DNA of 64,000 nt from Viscum album (Eukaryota; Streptophyta; Magnoliopsida; Santalales; Viscaceae): contig OY728121.1 in assembly GCA_963277665.1 (NCBI GenBank), forward strand, positions 959,548,097-959,612,096, given 5' to 3'. Each line of letters begins with the position of its first letter. Within the stretch, counting starts at the first letter, position 1. The position numbers and the translations under genes were made by a program. Below, piece by piece: positions 38,301-49,603 of the stretch. The notes under the pieces were generated by a model. The model saw only the letters and a program-made list of their open reading frames with translations, did no database searches and was not told the DNA's origin.

Positions 38301-39610
38301 ATTCAGGTGAGAGGCACACTTGTAATTTTTGAAAAGTTTGAATTCCACCCATGTTTCATTCCTGTCACAAGGGACCAATAACCGACCATTTTTATTCAAT
38401 AATTTCTAAGGTATAAGTATTTCCACAAAATATATTTTAGATAAATTTTTTGGTCATTATATCCTTTATCTTTTTAGTTTAACCCCAACTAAAACCATTT
38501 TCACCTTAACTGCAACAATTAATTTTTACTATTTTCACTTTTCAATTTGGATGAGAATTTAGTTGAACTTATTATAAAATATAAATTATTTTTATTTAAA
38601 ATATTTAATCCATTTTACTAAATTATTTTCATATAAGAGAAAAATTTTAATGTAAAAAAACTCACAAATGCGATGATAAAATGGGTTTTCAAATAGAGTA
38701 TTTTTTTGAGAAAGAGATGATTTTATATTAACACTATGACTAATAATGTACATTTTTTGAAACTAAATTAATATATAATGATATGTAATCTATATATTTC
38801 ATTTAAAACATTTAAAATTAGAGATTATATTAATTAATTAAAATAGAGGACAATTATGCCTTTCAAAACAGTTTTTAGAAAAAAAAACATGTTTTAAACC
38901 AATAAACAACCTTATAAAAAAATACAAAAAAATACAATTTAAAATAAATTTAGTTTGTTAAATATAATTAAATAATACTTATGTTTCTTAAAATCATATT
39001 CAATACATAATGTTACTTTTAAAATTCATAATTTATTGAAAAATGACATTTTTATAAAAATTGGAATTTTTTATATTCAATTAAAATCCAAAAAAATTGC
39101 CAAAAGTAAAATATTATATTATTATTTAAAAAATTAAATATAATTTAATAATTAAATTTTTACAATATTTACAAAAAAAAATTATCATTTTTTCATGAAA
39201 ATCAATAATAATCGTTTTTGAAGAAAACAAATTTTTTAAAAATAAAATTCTTTTACTAAAAATTTATTGATTCTTTACTAATAATTTATTAGTAATTTGT
39301 ATTGATTAGAACATATATATATGTATATATTATAAATGTGTTAATAATATTCATACCTTCTAATTTAACATCTATCTTATAATGTTTGTATATATCATCG
39401 GTTGTTTAAGATCGATGTTGCGTGTGGAAAACGCTATTAAAAAAATCTCAAGGTTGTGTGTATAAAAAGATTTTGAAGAGATTAAATGTATTTAAAAATA
39501 AATAAATCATAAATTTTTTAGGTTTTATATTCTTGTGTAAGCTTAGTGTTCCATTTTATTTATGTTATTGAACATTATTTTTTTTTCTTTTAAAATAATT
39601 GGGTGTTACA

Positions 39611-42379
39611 AAGCATGTATGTGTGTTCTCTCTCACTATATCTCTCATCACCACATTGTCACCTGGAAAATATATTCTCACTTACCAAATTCGGGAATAA
39701 TTTATCTTTTTATAGTTGGTATATTTTGTGACTACTAATTCCCTCACATCCTCCCTCTCAATGGTTTTTTACTCTCTCTTGGGGATAATAATTTGTTTTA
39801 GGGATTAGATGAAATAGTTATAGGTAGAATTTCAAAAGATATGATTTTGTTTTAAATTGTTAATATCTTTGATTGATAAGACACAACAAGTTAATAAAAA
39901 TCATAAAACACCCAGAACACACCATGTTTATTGTAAAAGGGATCTATATATAGTGAGATAGGATGGTTTTTTATCTTCTTTAACATGTCAAATATATTTT
40001 TTAATATTATATAGAATGGTTTTAATCATACCGATGTTGGTATAGCCTATAGGTTTCTTGACAAGACAAATATTGTAGTTAGTGAGAGTGCATGAAAATG
40101 AGTTACCCTCATTAATCTTATAGAAGGAGTTGTCATGAGTTATGGGAATGAATATTTCATATGGAATCTATGATGACCAAGATTCTATCCCATTTTTTAT
40201 GTTTTATTAACTAACAACCCAAGATCTCAAAGGTTTATATTTTTAGAGAGTCTGGAAACATCAAATAAATAATTACACAACCTATAAAAGAAATGTAATG
40301 GTATGTGCCCTCCTGATTCATTACCTTGAAGGTTATTGGTTATTGGAGTGATAAATTGAGGCTCGGAGGGATTTTGGTGTACTTCTACTATTAAAGGGTA
40401 GAATTGGAAGGATTAACCATCATGTTATTGGATTACATTATGTGAATATCTTTTTAATGGGTTTTCTAGGGAGTTTAATGGAATTTAATGTTTTTGGGTG
40501 GAAAAATAAAATAAATCAAGAGGTGATGGTTTTTTTTTTGGAAGAAATTGACCACGAAGCATTACAAGACGTGAATGGGGATTAAACATCATGTAATACC
40601 ATATTGTTGTAATGTTTTTAAAACATTATTGTCACTCGGGTTTCCACAATCCTTATAACTACAACGCTCTCTCTCATCTTGAGTAACCTGCTAGTCCCTT
40701 CGCATGTTAGAGGTTCCTTAGATAAGAATCTATCACCAAGATTTTGTCATTGATCTATAGTGGTCCATCTGTGATAAAAGGTATGTTGTTTCTTTATTTC
40801 AATGATTTCTTTTCGGTTGGTCTCTCCTTTCCTCCTGATTTTCTAATTGGGTGACAGACTACATTCTTCTTTACTTCTATTGTGTTATTATTCATTCATT
40901 GATCTGTTTTTTGGTTTCTTTACATCCCTGGGAGAATTATTATCTCACATGATAGGAAATCGAGGACCGTTGTGTGATCTGTATCCTATTAATGAATGTT
41001 GTAACCCCTTCAAGGAAGTGATTTTCCATCATTTCTCTTTCATCGTTCATCATATGGGAGGTAACAACTTTTTCTTGCATGCAGATCATGGTTGTAACAA
41101 ACTAATCAAAGATAAAACATGAAAAATTGAATTGAATGGGTAGAGGGACTCGAATTTCATGTTTTATGGCTTGATGTTATTGTGATGTTTTTCATTATCG
41201 AGGCTAAACACCCTGCTAAAAATCATGGTTGTTGGTGGTCCTTGTTTGTGCACTAAATGGATTGTATATTGGTTGGATCTTGTTGAAAATTTGTTTATGG
41301 AAATTGGTAAATCACATAAACATGGATAATAAATGAATTACCCAGTATTATACATATTTTTTCATAACCCCTGAAGTAACAAGTACAATTTGAATAAGGT
41401 ATTCTTTATAAAAATTTGAAATGTGACTTGTCCGGTATGTGTGGTTCTGTGGTTGGGAGTAAAGATGTGTGTTGTGGGGTGGTTTGGAGGGTGTGATGGA
41501 ATATCATTTTTAGAGATTTGTTTATTGTGGAATAGATGAGAAACGATGTGAAACATGGATGTGATCAAGTTGTCTGAGGTTGTGTTGTTGAATGTATTGG
41601 GGCGTGGATGGTTTTAGAGAAATTACTTTAGAAAAGGATAGTGATGGTTGGTATGGGTAATTCTACTGAGATTTCCCCATGAGTAGCATGTAGAAAGCCT
41701 CGTCAATTATATTAGGTTCGGTACATGTTACATCATGGGTGTTAAACAGAGTGTAAATATGAAGTGGGTTTCTTTTGCCTGGCTCTTCTCCCTCTGCCTA
41801 GATTTTGTTGTGTTATTTGATATGTGTTATGTTTGGCAGTTTCCTGGATAGTAATGGAATGGATGAATAATTTATTAATAAATTTTGAAATTATATTGTG
41901 ATGGTTTGGATAATTGAATAAATAAATGAATTGTTAAATAAAGATTGAAATCATTTAAATGAATTGGTTGTGAATATGGATTGGTTTTGTGGATAGTTGT
42001 GTGGTGTTGTGCATTTAGAGGTAGTGGAAAAGTTGGCAGTTTTTTGAGTTGGTTTTTTTTTTGAGAACCTGTAGGTTGGGCTGAGTGTTTGGAACATGTA
42101 TGTGTATACTTGTATTTTCCTTGTGATTTCTATACAAACCCCCACCCTGGTTAAGCACTATGTTTTGAACAACCTCATCATTATGGGGGATGGTGTATTT
42201 CCCAAAAATCCTAGTGGGAGGATGGATGGTTGGCCACCCTCTCTTACTTGATCCTCCTTCCAAGAGGTGATAGGAAATGATTATTTGTGAAAAATATGGT
42301 TTATAAGGACTAGGTGTGTGTGTGATGATTATTCATTCACAAGTTTCTTCAGGATGATATTTTTTTTGCTTTCCTTAGT
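39611..42379. other. Non-coding DNA, probably the outer part of the C LTR
   Basis: Lies between the F LTR and the recognised end of the C LTR. It is mixed AT-rich and TG-rich sequence without a supported gene. A 91-codon frame (40847-41122) has no recognisable motif. LTRs related to C exceed 3 kb, so much of this could be C's 5' LTR, but I could not find its TG start. Confidence 0.35.
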
Positions 42380-42700
42380 GTCTTCATGATGAGATGTGTT
42401 CTTATTTACCAGGTGATGTTGGGATGAGATGAATTGTGATTTCCCATATTCCGTTAGGATGAGATGTGATGTGACTCCTGGCCCAGGTGACGTGGTGAGA
42501 TGGTTGTGGCCCAAGTGTTTTTGGGTGTGATGTGATGTGGCTCATGACCTTGGTGGTGGGATGAGATGGTTGTGCGCTAGGTTTTTGTAGGCCGGATGTG
42601 AGGTGGATCATGGCCCAGGTGGTGAGACCAGATTGTTTGTGTGGACTACGTGTCTGTAAGTGGGTTGTGATGTGGTTCTTCAGAAGAGGTGGATGCGTGA
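42380..42700. repeat. About 64-bp minisatellite in C LTR
   Basis: About five units with GGATGAGATGTGATGTGGCT, CATGGCCCAGGTGGTG, GAGATGGTTGTG and a variable TTTTT part. Some units are incomplete. Confidence 0.7.
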
Positions 42701-43339
42701 GGATGTTTTCCATTATGCAAGAGAAGCTATGCCAATGGAAAGTGGTGTGGGGTACCCTATCATCAATTTATATTATATTACATTACTTAACTTACGTTAT
42801 TTTGTGAGCAAAACTTGATAAGGTTGGTATGGTTAGTATACCTATTAGGTGTTATTGGGTTCTACTATTTTCTCATAGGGACACTAGTATGCTTCATTTC
42901 ACATATTCATGAGAGACTTTGGTTTTTCCTACTAAGTATACATGTATGATCACCCTATGTATATGAAGCTATTTTAAGGTTTCCAAGAGGATTTCATGAA
43001 CCGTGTTAGACCTTACTTGCACGGATCTTGACAGTTGTAGTGTCACTACCTATTTTTACTTATGGTACTAACTCGAAGAATATTTTTTTCTTACAGTTTC
43101 ATTTTAAACATCCAAGTGGAATGGATTTTGGATTTATTTTTTATATGTCTTGGAATTGTTTTGAGGTTTATACATCTTATGTACATATCTTGTTTTCCAT
43201 AAAAGGGTAATGCCAGCCATTTTCTGATTTTGTGCTAGTCGCCACCCTAGGGCCTACTAGAGGTAGGACTCAAGGGGTCATTATCTCCCTCTCATCATTG
43301 TCAGGCCAAGAGGGGAATCTTTGGAGGGAGGGGGTCATG
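42380..43339 (+). repeat. Element C 5' LTR, terminal part
   Basis: Ends GGAGGGAGGGGGTCATGA just before the primer site. About 100 bp upstream, TTTTGTGCTAGTCGCCACCC then TAGGGCCTACTAGAGG matches the end of the A LTR on the minus strand (TTTGGTGCTAGTCGCCAGCC). This ties C to A's group. Contains the 42380-42700 minisatellite. Confidence 0.65.
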
Positions 43340-43345
43340 AAAGAA

Positions 43346-43357
43346 TGGTATCAGAGA
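43346..43357 (+). promoter_or_regulatory. Primer-binding site of C (tRNA-iMet)
   Basis: TGGTATCAGAGA matches 11 of 12 bases of the plant initiator-Met site TGGTATCAGAGC and lies about 6 bp after the LTR end. It is the best-preserved primer site in the window. Confidence 0.85.
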
Positions 43358-43490
43358 ATATGGTTGAGATATAGGGTGGATCTTGGGGTTAGGCATAGTT
43401 AGGATTTAATGGGTTGGTAATGAAACATTGTTAGGTGACCTGGGTGCATGACATAGGCTAGGGAAGACTGGCTAGGAGGTGGGATTTTAT

Positions 43491-43506
43491 CCCCCCCCCC
43501 CCCCCC
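43491..43506. repeat. Poly-C run in C leader
   Basis: Sixteen consecutive C between the C primer site and its gag region. Similar runs lie at 26690-26705 and 45896-45907. Confidence 0.9.
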
Positions 43507-43733
43507 GATCCAATGCAAGGATCCTATGCCTACCGAACAACCAAGTGAGGCAAGACCATTTTCAAGGTAGAGACCTAAGAGAGGTTCATGAATCATAATA
43601 AGTTGTGTTATTTCTTGAATTGTTTTGTGTTGGGACAGTTAAATTGGATAAAATGAATTGAATAGATTAAAATTATTTTTAATTAAATTCTATACTACTC
43701 GGGCATAGAAACTCTTTGATTGTCTTTCATACA

Positions 43734-45505
43734 TGGCTCTCGAACATCATCTGCATGTGGATCTGGTGGTGGAGGTTCACCAAGATGACCCAGTTGATCA
43801 TTTCATGGTTTATCCAGAAGAGGAGGATGGTCATTTGTAGATAGTGATTCATTATTTAAAGTACAAGGATTAGGGAATGTATGGGGGAAGTGTTTATGAT
43901 GTAGAGACAAAAGGTTGCAAAGAGGAGTTGGTTATTTCCTTTCGGTTGATCTAGGCCTCGACAGAGTACAGGTTCCATTTGGTAGTTAGTCTCTTGTGAG
44001 GATCTACACATCAGTGGTGGATGCTTTATCTAGGGGCCCATAAAGAGGAAGAAATGTTGTGGTCACCTTTCAGAATGAGTTTTGTGTGGGGTTCCATTCA
44101 TCGACAATAAAGGTTTTGAAGAGGCGGGAGATACTCCCCTTATACATGGTAGTATGTTAGTAATGGAACTTGGGATCAAGTTCAAGGATCATATTATCTT
44201 TGTCCGTAATTTTTTTTGGATGAGGAGTCTCATGTGTGGTATCTCGAGGAAGTGCTTCACCCTTCCTTCAATTATGTGGTTACTCTGTTTACGTTGTCAA
44301 TGTATTTAGAGGTCCAAAAAAAGGTAGAGGTGGTGGAAGTGATTCAATTCTTGGGAGGTCTACCATGAGATGGCATGTGGTAGGGTTCTTATAGAGTATG
44401 TTTTTTAGTAGCAAGCCTTAGGCGCCAGGACCTTCAATGTTTCGACTGATATGGAGTTGACCATGGCAACTTCCATTCCAGCCATCTGCTGTCAGCGGTT
44501 TTCATCCCCCTCTTCTGGGATTGGGGATGATATGTTTCTTCTATGGAGATCGTACCCATCTTCAGAGTTAGTGCCTAGTGCCTTCCTAAACTCAGTATTG
44601 TGGAGGATGATAGGATCAACATCTGCCTCGATATAAATTGCTGGTATGGCAGTTTTAGTAGTATAGACAATAGGTTTTTTCTCAACTGAGGGAGATGGAG
44701 AAGGTAGAGGATTCCATCAGGATGTTCATTATGGACCTCGACCTAGTCTTAGTCATGGATTTGTTCATCATCATAGGTTTGTAGGAGTTTTCCGTGGTCA
44801 TTTTAATGCAACAGAGGTTTCAACTCTATCAGGGTCAGATATTGTTAGACGTACGATCAATTTTATTAGTACCCTTTCTTATTCCTTGTTTGATTCAAGA
44901 TCATCACACTCCTTTGTGGAACCATATATAGTCAATTCCCTATGACTATAAGTATAGAGTTTTCTCATTCCCATAATGTTTAATACTCTAGTTGAAGTTC
45001 AGAATAGCTTGTTTGATGTGTGTCGGGGATGTAGACTAATTATGGGACCACATTAGTCCAGTTTTGATCTTTTCTTGCTATAGATATACCCATATGATGT
45101 TATTCTCAACATCTATTTGTTGTATTCCCTTAATTCCATTATTCACTGATTCCATATGATTGTATTATTTTCATATATGTATGGATGGAACGTGGTTTCC
45201 ATTAGTGACTGGAGCTATCAGGTGGGAAATTGGTGTGTGGAGCCCATTCTTTCCTTATTGGCTGAGTTGTCAGTGGAATCATTAGACACTGAGATGGTGG
45301 AAGTTCTCAATGTTTTTGGGGAGTTCTTGGATGTTTTCCATGAGGATTTTTTGATTCTACCACTTTGAAATGATTTTGTGTTTTGGATAGACATGAAGAA
45401 CAATGCTTCTTAGATTTAGATGGATCCTTATAGGATGGTGCCCTCAGAGTTGTGGGAGTTGAGAATTAAGATTTATGATCTAATGAAGAAGGGTTTTAGA
45501 TGGTG
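43734..45505 (+). pseudogene. Element C gag-PR-RT remnant, truncated
   Basis: A start MALEHHLHVD at 43734 is plausible but unproven; gag is too decayed to assign a domain. Protease is visible as SLFDSRSSHSFV, catalytic Asp at 44892-44894, with the essential Gly changed to Arg (44898-44900). Then, in the same frame and about 80 codons on, YDVIL (normally YDVILGMDWL), the linker VLNVFGEFLDVFHED, and the RT start PYRMVPSELWEL from 45426, ending KKGF near 45496. RT stops exactly there, where element B LTR sequence begins. The rest of RT, RNase H and integrase is missing from the window. Many stops break the frame. Gypsy, probably the same broad clade as A. Confidence 0.7.
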
Positions 45506-46649
45506 CCCTCCTATAGAAGTTATCTAATTACTTGAAAACCTTCAAAAAACCAAACCTAACCGAAATCACTATGCTCAACGGCAAGACCACACCGAAAAAA
45601 TTTAAATAGTGAAATCGACTATTTTACTTCATAGATTGGGAAACCATCCAGAACATACCAGCTTAAAATATATTCAAGAAAGAAAACATCCATTGTCATT
45701 CAAGAAATATTAATTCAAAAGAGATGCAACAGAGATTACACATGAGGATCAAAACTCGGAAGGGAGTGCCTATTAGTTGTCGTCGTCCGCAACCACTTGG
45801 TGCTTAGCCTCGCATCACTTGATCAGCCCACATCATCTCCATTCCAAAAAGATTGTACACCATCTTCATCATTGTATCCACAAATCCAACCGCCGCCCCC
45901 CCCCCCCTTGAAATGAATGAAGAGATAGGGAGAATAGGGGAGGAGGGATGGAAAAACTTCTTTCTATCCTCCCGAAATATGCTTCTGTTTAGAACACTTC
46001 TCGGCCGATTCAACCTATGGATCATTCTAAAGAGTTGTTTAAAAATAAGTTCTCTGTTAGTCCAAAAAAGATCAACCACTTTAGAGACGTGGTTAAAAAT
46101 TAATGCATTAATTACACCACGACTCTTGCTCTACCCGAGGAGACCATTCATCTCCCACTTGATTGACTCGATCATAGTGTGCCCTAATTATCTACTTTGA
46201 ACTTGAAATTAATCATTCATGCGTGTCTGGGAGTCCTCTTGCACACCCAGTTATAATTAATGACATTGGAAACATGTATCCGATGTTATGCTCCATTTAT
46301 TGAGGTGGTCTCTTCACATCCGAACATACATACTCTTCCCAAATAATGATTTATTTGGACCCATTGATGGATGGTTTATATCTTGGTCCATGTGGCATAT
46401 ATGGAGAGAATATTCCAAGGGTTCCTACAAAAAAATAATCAGTCTAATTTAATAAGTATTTAAAAAGATATGACCGAATACTCAGAGCAGTCAAAAACTG
46501 CTTAAAATCCAGAATTAAGGCATTTTCACAATTTAGCTCAAAATACAAAAATCTTCCAAAAATGATGTAACTTAACATGTAATGACACATTGGTGAGGAT
46601 TAAATCATTGAAATGTAGATAAAATATATTGAAAATATCAGCTCTATCA
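45506..46649 (-). repeat. 3' LTR of B, outer end missing
   Basis: Collinear with 54436-55574. On the minus strand it begins TGATAGAGCTGATATTT at 46649. The outer 432 bp present in the partner (54004-54435) are missing and replaced by element C RT sequence. It carries a 12-C run at 45896-45907 where the partner has five C. Confidence 0.88.
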
Positions 46650-46664
46650 ATTCCCCCACACTTA
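46650..46664 (-). promoter_or_regulatory. Polypurine tract of B
   Basis: TAAGTGTGGGGGAAT on the minus strand, directly before the 3' LTR start. This form is usual in Athila and related elements. Confidence 0.8.
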
Positions 46665-48243
46665 GAACTTGGTCTCCTGAACAAGTGATCATTAAAACCA
46701 AATCAATTCATATTCAAAATACAAACCAATGAGGTTGACCAATCAACCACCAAGAATCAAATCATATCATGACTCATAAAAAAATGATTCAAGTTTTAAA
46801 TTCAGTTCATTCAATCCATTTCAACTCCTTTTCTCCTCTCATTTACACAACACAGCCACCTCACAAAAATTTTCTCTCAACACAAATATTGATTTCCAAC
46901 AAAGCTTCTCTCAAGAAAACATGCAAGAATCATCATAGGCTTCAAAAATTTCTAAATCTCCACCTGATGTGAGCCAAGAAAAATGTGATAATAATGAGGG
47001 ATTTTCAAGGATGATCTATGGATAAAGGTGGTTGGGTCTCAAATGTCGAAAATTTTGAAGCCGAATAAGGAGGGTTTGGATCATTTTAGAAGAAAAAAAT
47101 ACATGAATCTAATCTTCACTCATGTGGGGAATCCTCCTTACTCTCCTCCAATGAAAGTCATATTTGAGAATATCTGAGAATATCTTTTCCACATCATTCC
47201 ATCCACATTTCAGCAGCAACTGTTACATTTCTCTTCTTCTTATTTTTTTCAAAAGCTCCAGATTGGGCACAGCTTCCTTCCATCAAGAGCTCCAAACAGG
47301 CACAGCTCTCTTCAATTGAGAGTTCCATATAGGCACAACTCTCTTCCTTTGAGAGGTCCAGATAGGCACATCTCTCAAAAATAAAACATCTTTCAGCAGA
47401 AAAAACATCTCTTCAGAGTCTAGATAACCACCCAAAGAAACACCAGATGAATTAGCACACCACAAGTCATCTCCCCCACACTTAAGTTCTACTAGATCAT
47501 GCATTTATACTTCCAGAGCCGGTTGGAAAGGGAAAATGGCTTGTAATGTGGCTATCTAAAAGGAATTTCATGGAAACTAACGGCTCAAGAAAGATAAAAT
47601 ATAAAAGGTGGGCCAGAATAAAAGGGATAATTGTGAAAACGGGGCTTTCAATCACAAAAAAAAAATTCCTCAATCATTTCAATCACACTCACCTTAGCCC
47701 TCAAGTTTTGATAAAAAAAGATCAAGTTCTGGTTCAATCAAACAAGCATTCTTTGGTTCACTCAAGAAGTAGGATGAATGTGAAGAAGATGAAAAATGGG
47801 TTCCAAATACTCACGGGCAAGTGGTTTTCAATATTATACAGTATTCATGGAATGTAATTCAAACTTCAATGGTTATTTCAAAATTTTGGAACTTGAAACA
47901 GTGCCTTTTTTAGAATTCATTTATAACCAGATTCAAGGGATCAATTGGTTCACTCATTGATAGGGTTTTAAAATATCATCATGTAAGCTCAAATGTTTTT
48001 CAAAATTTTAAATAAAACACCCAAAGTCTGAAAAATAAAAGAACACACCATAAATTGAAAGAGAGAGAAAAGCAAAGGAAAAAAATGAAATGAAAGAACA
48101 CAAAATCCTAATCTACCCAGCTTGTTCCTCCCCCCACACTTATTTTATGCAATTTCCTCATTGTGTAAAAAGAATATATGAATATGAAATTCAAGAAATA
48201 AAAGACATTACAAAAAAAGTGTGAAGGAAAAACCCAACCTGGC
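46665..48243 (-). other. B 3' spacer between pol and LTR
   Basis: No env-like frame survives. It holds two extra polypurine-like motifs (47471-47490, AAGTGTGGGGGAG; 48128-48142, AAGTGTGGGGGGAGG) and a four-unit 33-bp repeat (47254-47376). A 73-codon minus frame (47283-47504) overlaps the repeat and encodes VPIWTSQRKR-like units of 11 residues; it starts without an Athila homologue I recognise. Confidence 0.6.
47254..47376. repeat. 33-bp repeat in B 3' spacer
   Basis: Four units near AGCTCCAGATAGGCACAGCT plus CTCTTCCATTGAG. The length is a multiple of three, so the minus frame translates as an 11-residue repeat. Confidence 0.8.
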
Positions 48244-49600
48244 ATCAATTGTATTCTGCTTCATGAAGATGGATCTCCTCCCCCAGAGGATCGTGAACAT
48301 TCTCTCTAAACAGCTTCAAACTGTGCCCATTGACTGTGAATGTTTTCACTTTTGTTGGTTATTTAATCTGGATTGCACCAAATGGAAAAACATGAGTAAC
48401 AATGAATGGACCAGACCATTTGGAACGAAATTTACCCAGGAACAGCTTCAATCTAGAATCGAACAGCAACACTTTGTATCATTCCTTAAAGTTTTTGTTG
48501 AAAATCATCTCATCATGAAATTCTTTGGTTCGTTCCTTGTAAAACCTAGAAATTTCATATGAATTCTTTCTAATCTCCTCTATATCCTGCAAACAAAATT
48601 TTCTTTCTTCCCCAGTAGAAAACAGATTCATGTTACATGTTTTAACATCCCAAAAAGATTTGTGCTCTAACTCAACCGGAAGGTGACAGGCCTTTCCATT
48701 GACTAATATAAATGGTGACTTTCCAATTGGGGTTTTGAATGCAGTCCTATAAGCCCAGAGTGCATCATCAAGTCTCAAACACCAATCCTTTCTATTTGGG
48801 TACACAGATTTTTCCAGAATTTGTTTGATTTCTCTGTTGGACAACTCATCCATTCTATTTGTTTGAGGGTGATAGGGTGTAGATACCCTACGATGAACTC
48901 CATACTTCTTCAATAGTGATTCCAAAGTCTTTTTACAAAAATGAGTACCTCGTTCTGTAATCATAAACTTTGGAAATCCAAACCTTGAAAATATATTTCC
49001 TTTCAAAAACTTGGACAGGGTTTTGGCATCATCAACTCTTGTGGGAATAGCTTCTACCCACTTGGATACATAATCAACAACAAGAAAAATGTAAAGATAT
49101 CCAATTTAATTGGGAAAAGGTCCCATGAAATCCATACCCCAAGCATCAAATACGTCACTAAACAATAGAGGTTTTTGTGGCATCTCATTCCTTTTGGAAA
49201 TTCTCCCTTGAAATTGAAAATTTCTACATGTCCTGCAGAAATAAAAAGCATATCTAAAAATGGTAGGCCAATACAAACCATAATCCAACACCTTTCTTGT
49301 AGTTATTTGAGGCCCAAAGTGTCCTCCATAGCTCAATGTGTGACAAAAGTTTAAGACATATTGAAATTCATAATTTGGAATGCATCTCCTAATCATTTGA
49401 TCACTACCAACATGCCACGAGTAAGGGTCATCCCAAATGTAATTCTTTGAATCACTCAAAAGTTTAGAAATCTGATTCTTGGAAAACCAGTGGGTAACAT
49501 CATCAGAAGCTAAATAATTCACCATATCAGCAATCCATGGCCTTTCAGTTTGACAAGCATACAACTCCTCATCTATAAAAGTTTCTTTAATTGGCAGATA
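48244..49600 (-). pseudogene. Element B integrase
   Basis: Zinc finger H-H-C-C present (CHTLSYGGHFG, then FCRTCRNFQ). Core: DAWGMDFMGPFP with the first Asp, then after a break [14 protein letters not shown], where the second catalytic Asp is Glu, and [20 protein letters not shown] with the Glu kept. [35 protein letters not shown] and, past another break near 48478, [18 protein letters not shown] complete the Athila C-terminus. Confidence 0.88.
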
Positions 49601-49603
49601 GAT

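Larger units (their letters stand above)
29003..39610 (-). mobile_element. Element F: non-coding LTR element (LARD-like), minus strand
   Basis: Two direct repeats, 29003-33383 (4381 bp) and 35242-39610 (4369 bp), flank a 1858-bp interior. Both repeats begin TGTAACA on the minus strand and break off at the same point, ATAAACTCATGG on the plus strand. The purine tract AAAAGGATGAGGA directly precedes the left copy, as expected for a 3' LTR. No gag or pol motif occurs on either strand, and the longest frames are 60 to 68 codons. Equal repeat length, polypurine tract and absence of coding fit a LARD-type non-autonomous element. No primer site or target duplication was found, and the LTR copies are strongly diverged, so it is old. 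Confidence 0.65.
35242..39610 (-). repeat. 5' LTR of element F
   Basis: Minus strand start TGTAACACCCAATT (39610). It carries an intact TATA core (38294-38300) and four CGTACG-type modules (37320-37960). The inner boundary is set by where similarity to the left LTR stops. Confidence 0.7.

Noticed and set aside
40847..41122. 91-codon plus-strand frame with a hydrophobic N-terminus
   Set aside because: It resembles a signal peptide only by composition; the location in probable LTR DNA and lack of any family motif argue against a gene.
42015..42713. Overlapping minus-strand frames with Thr/His/Ser-rich products
   Set aside because: They are the translation of the TG-rich minisatellite and flanks; repeated residues mirror the DNA repeat.
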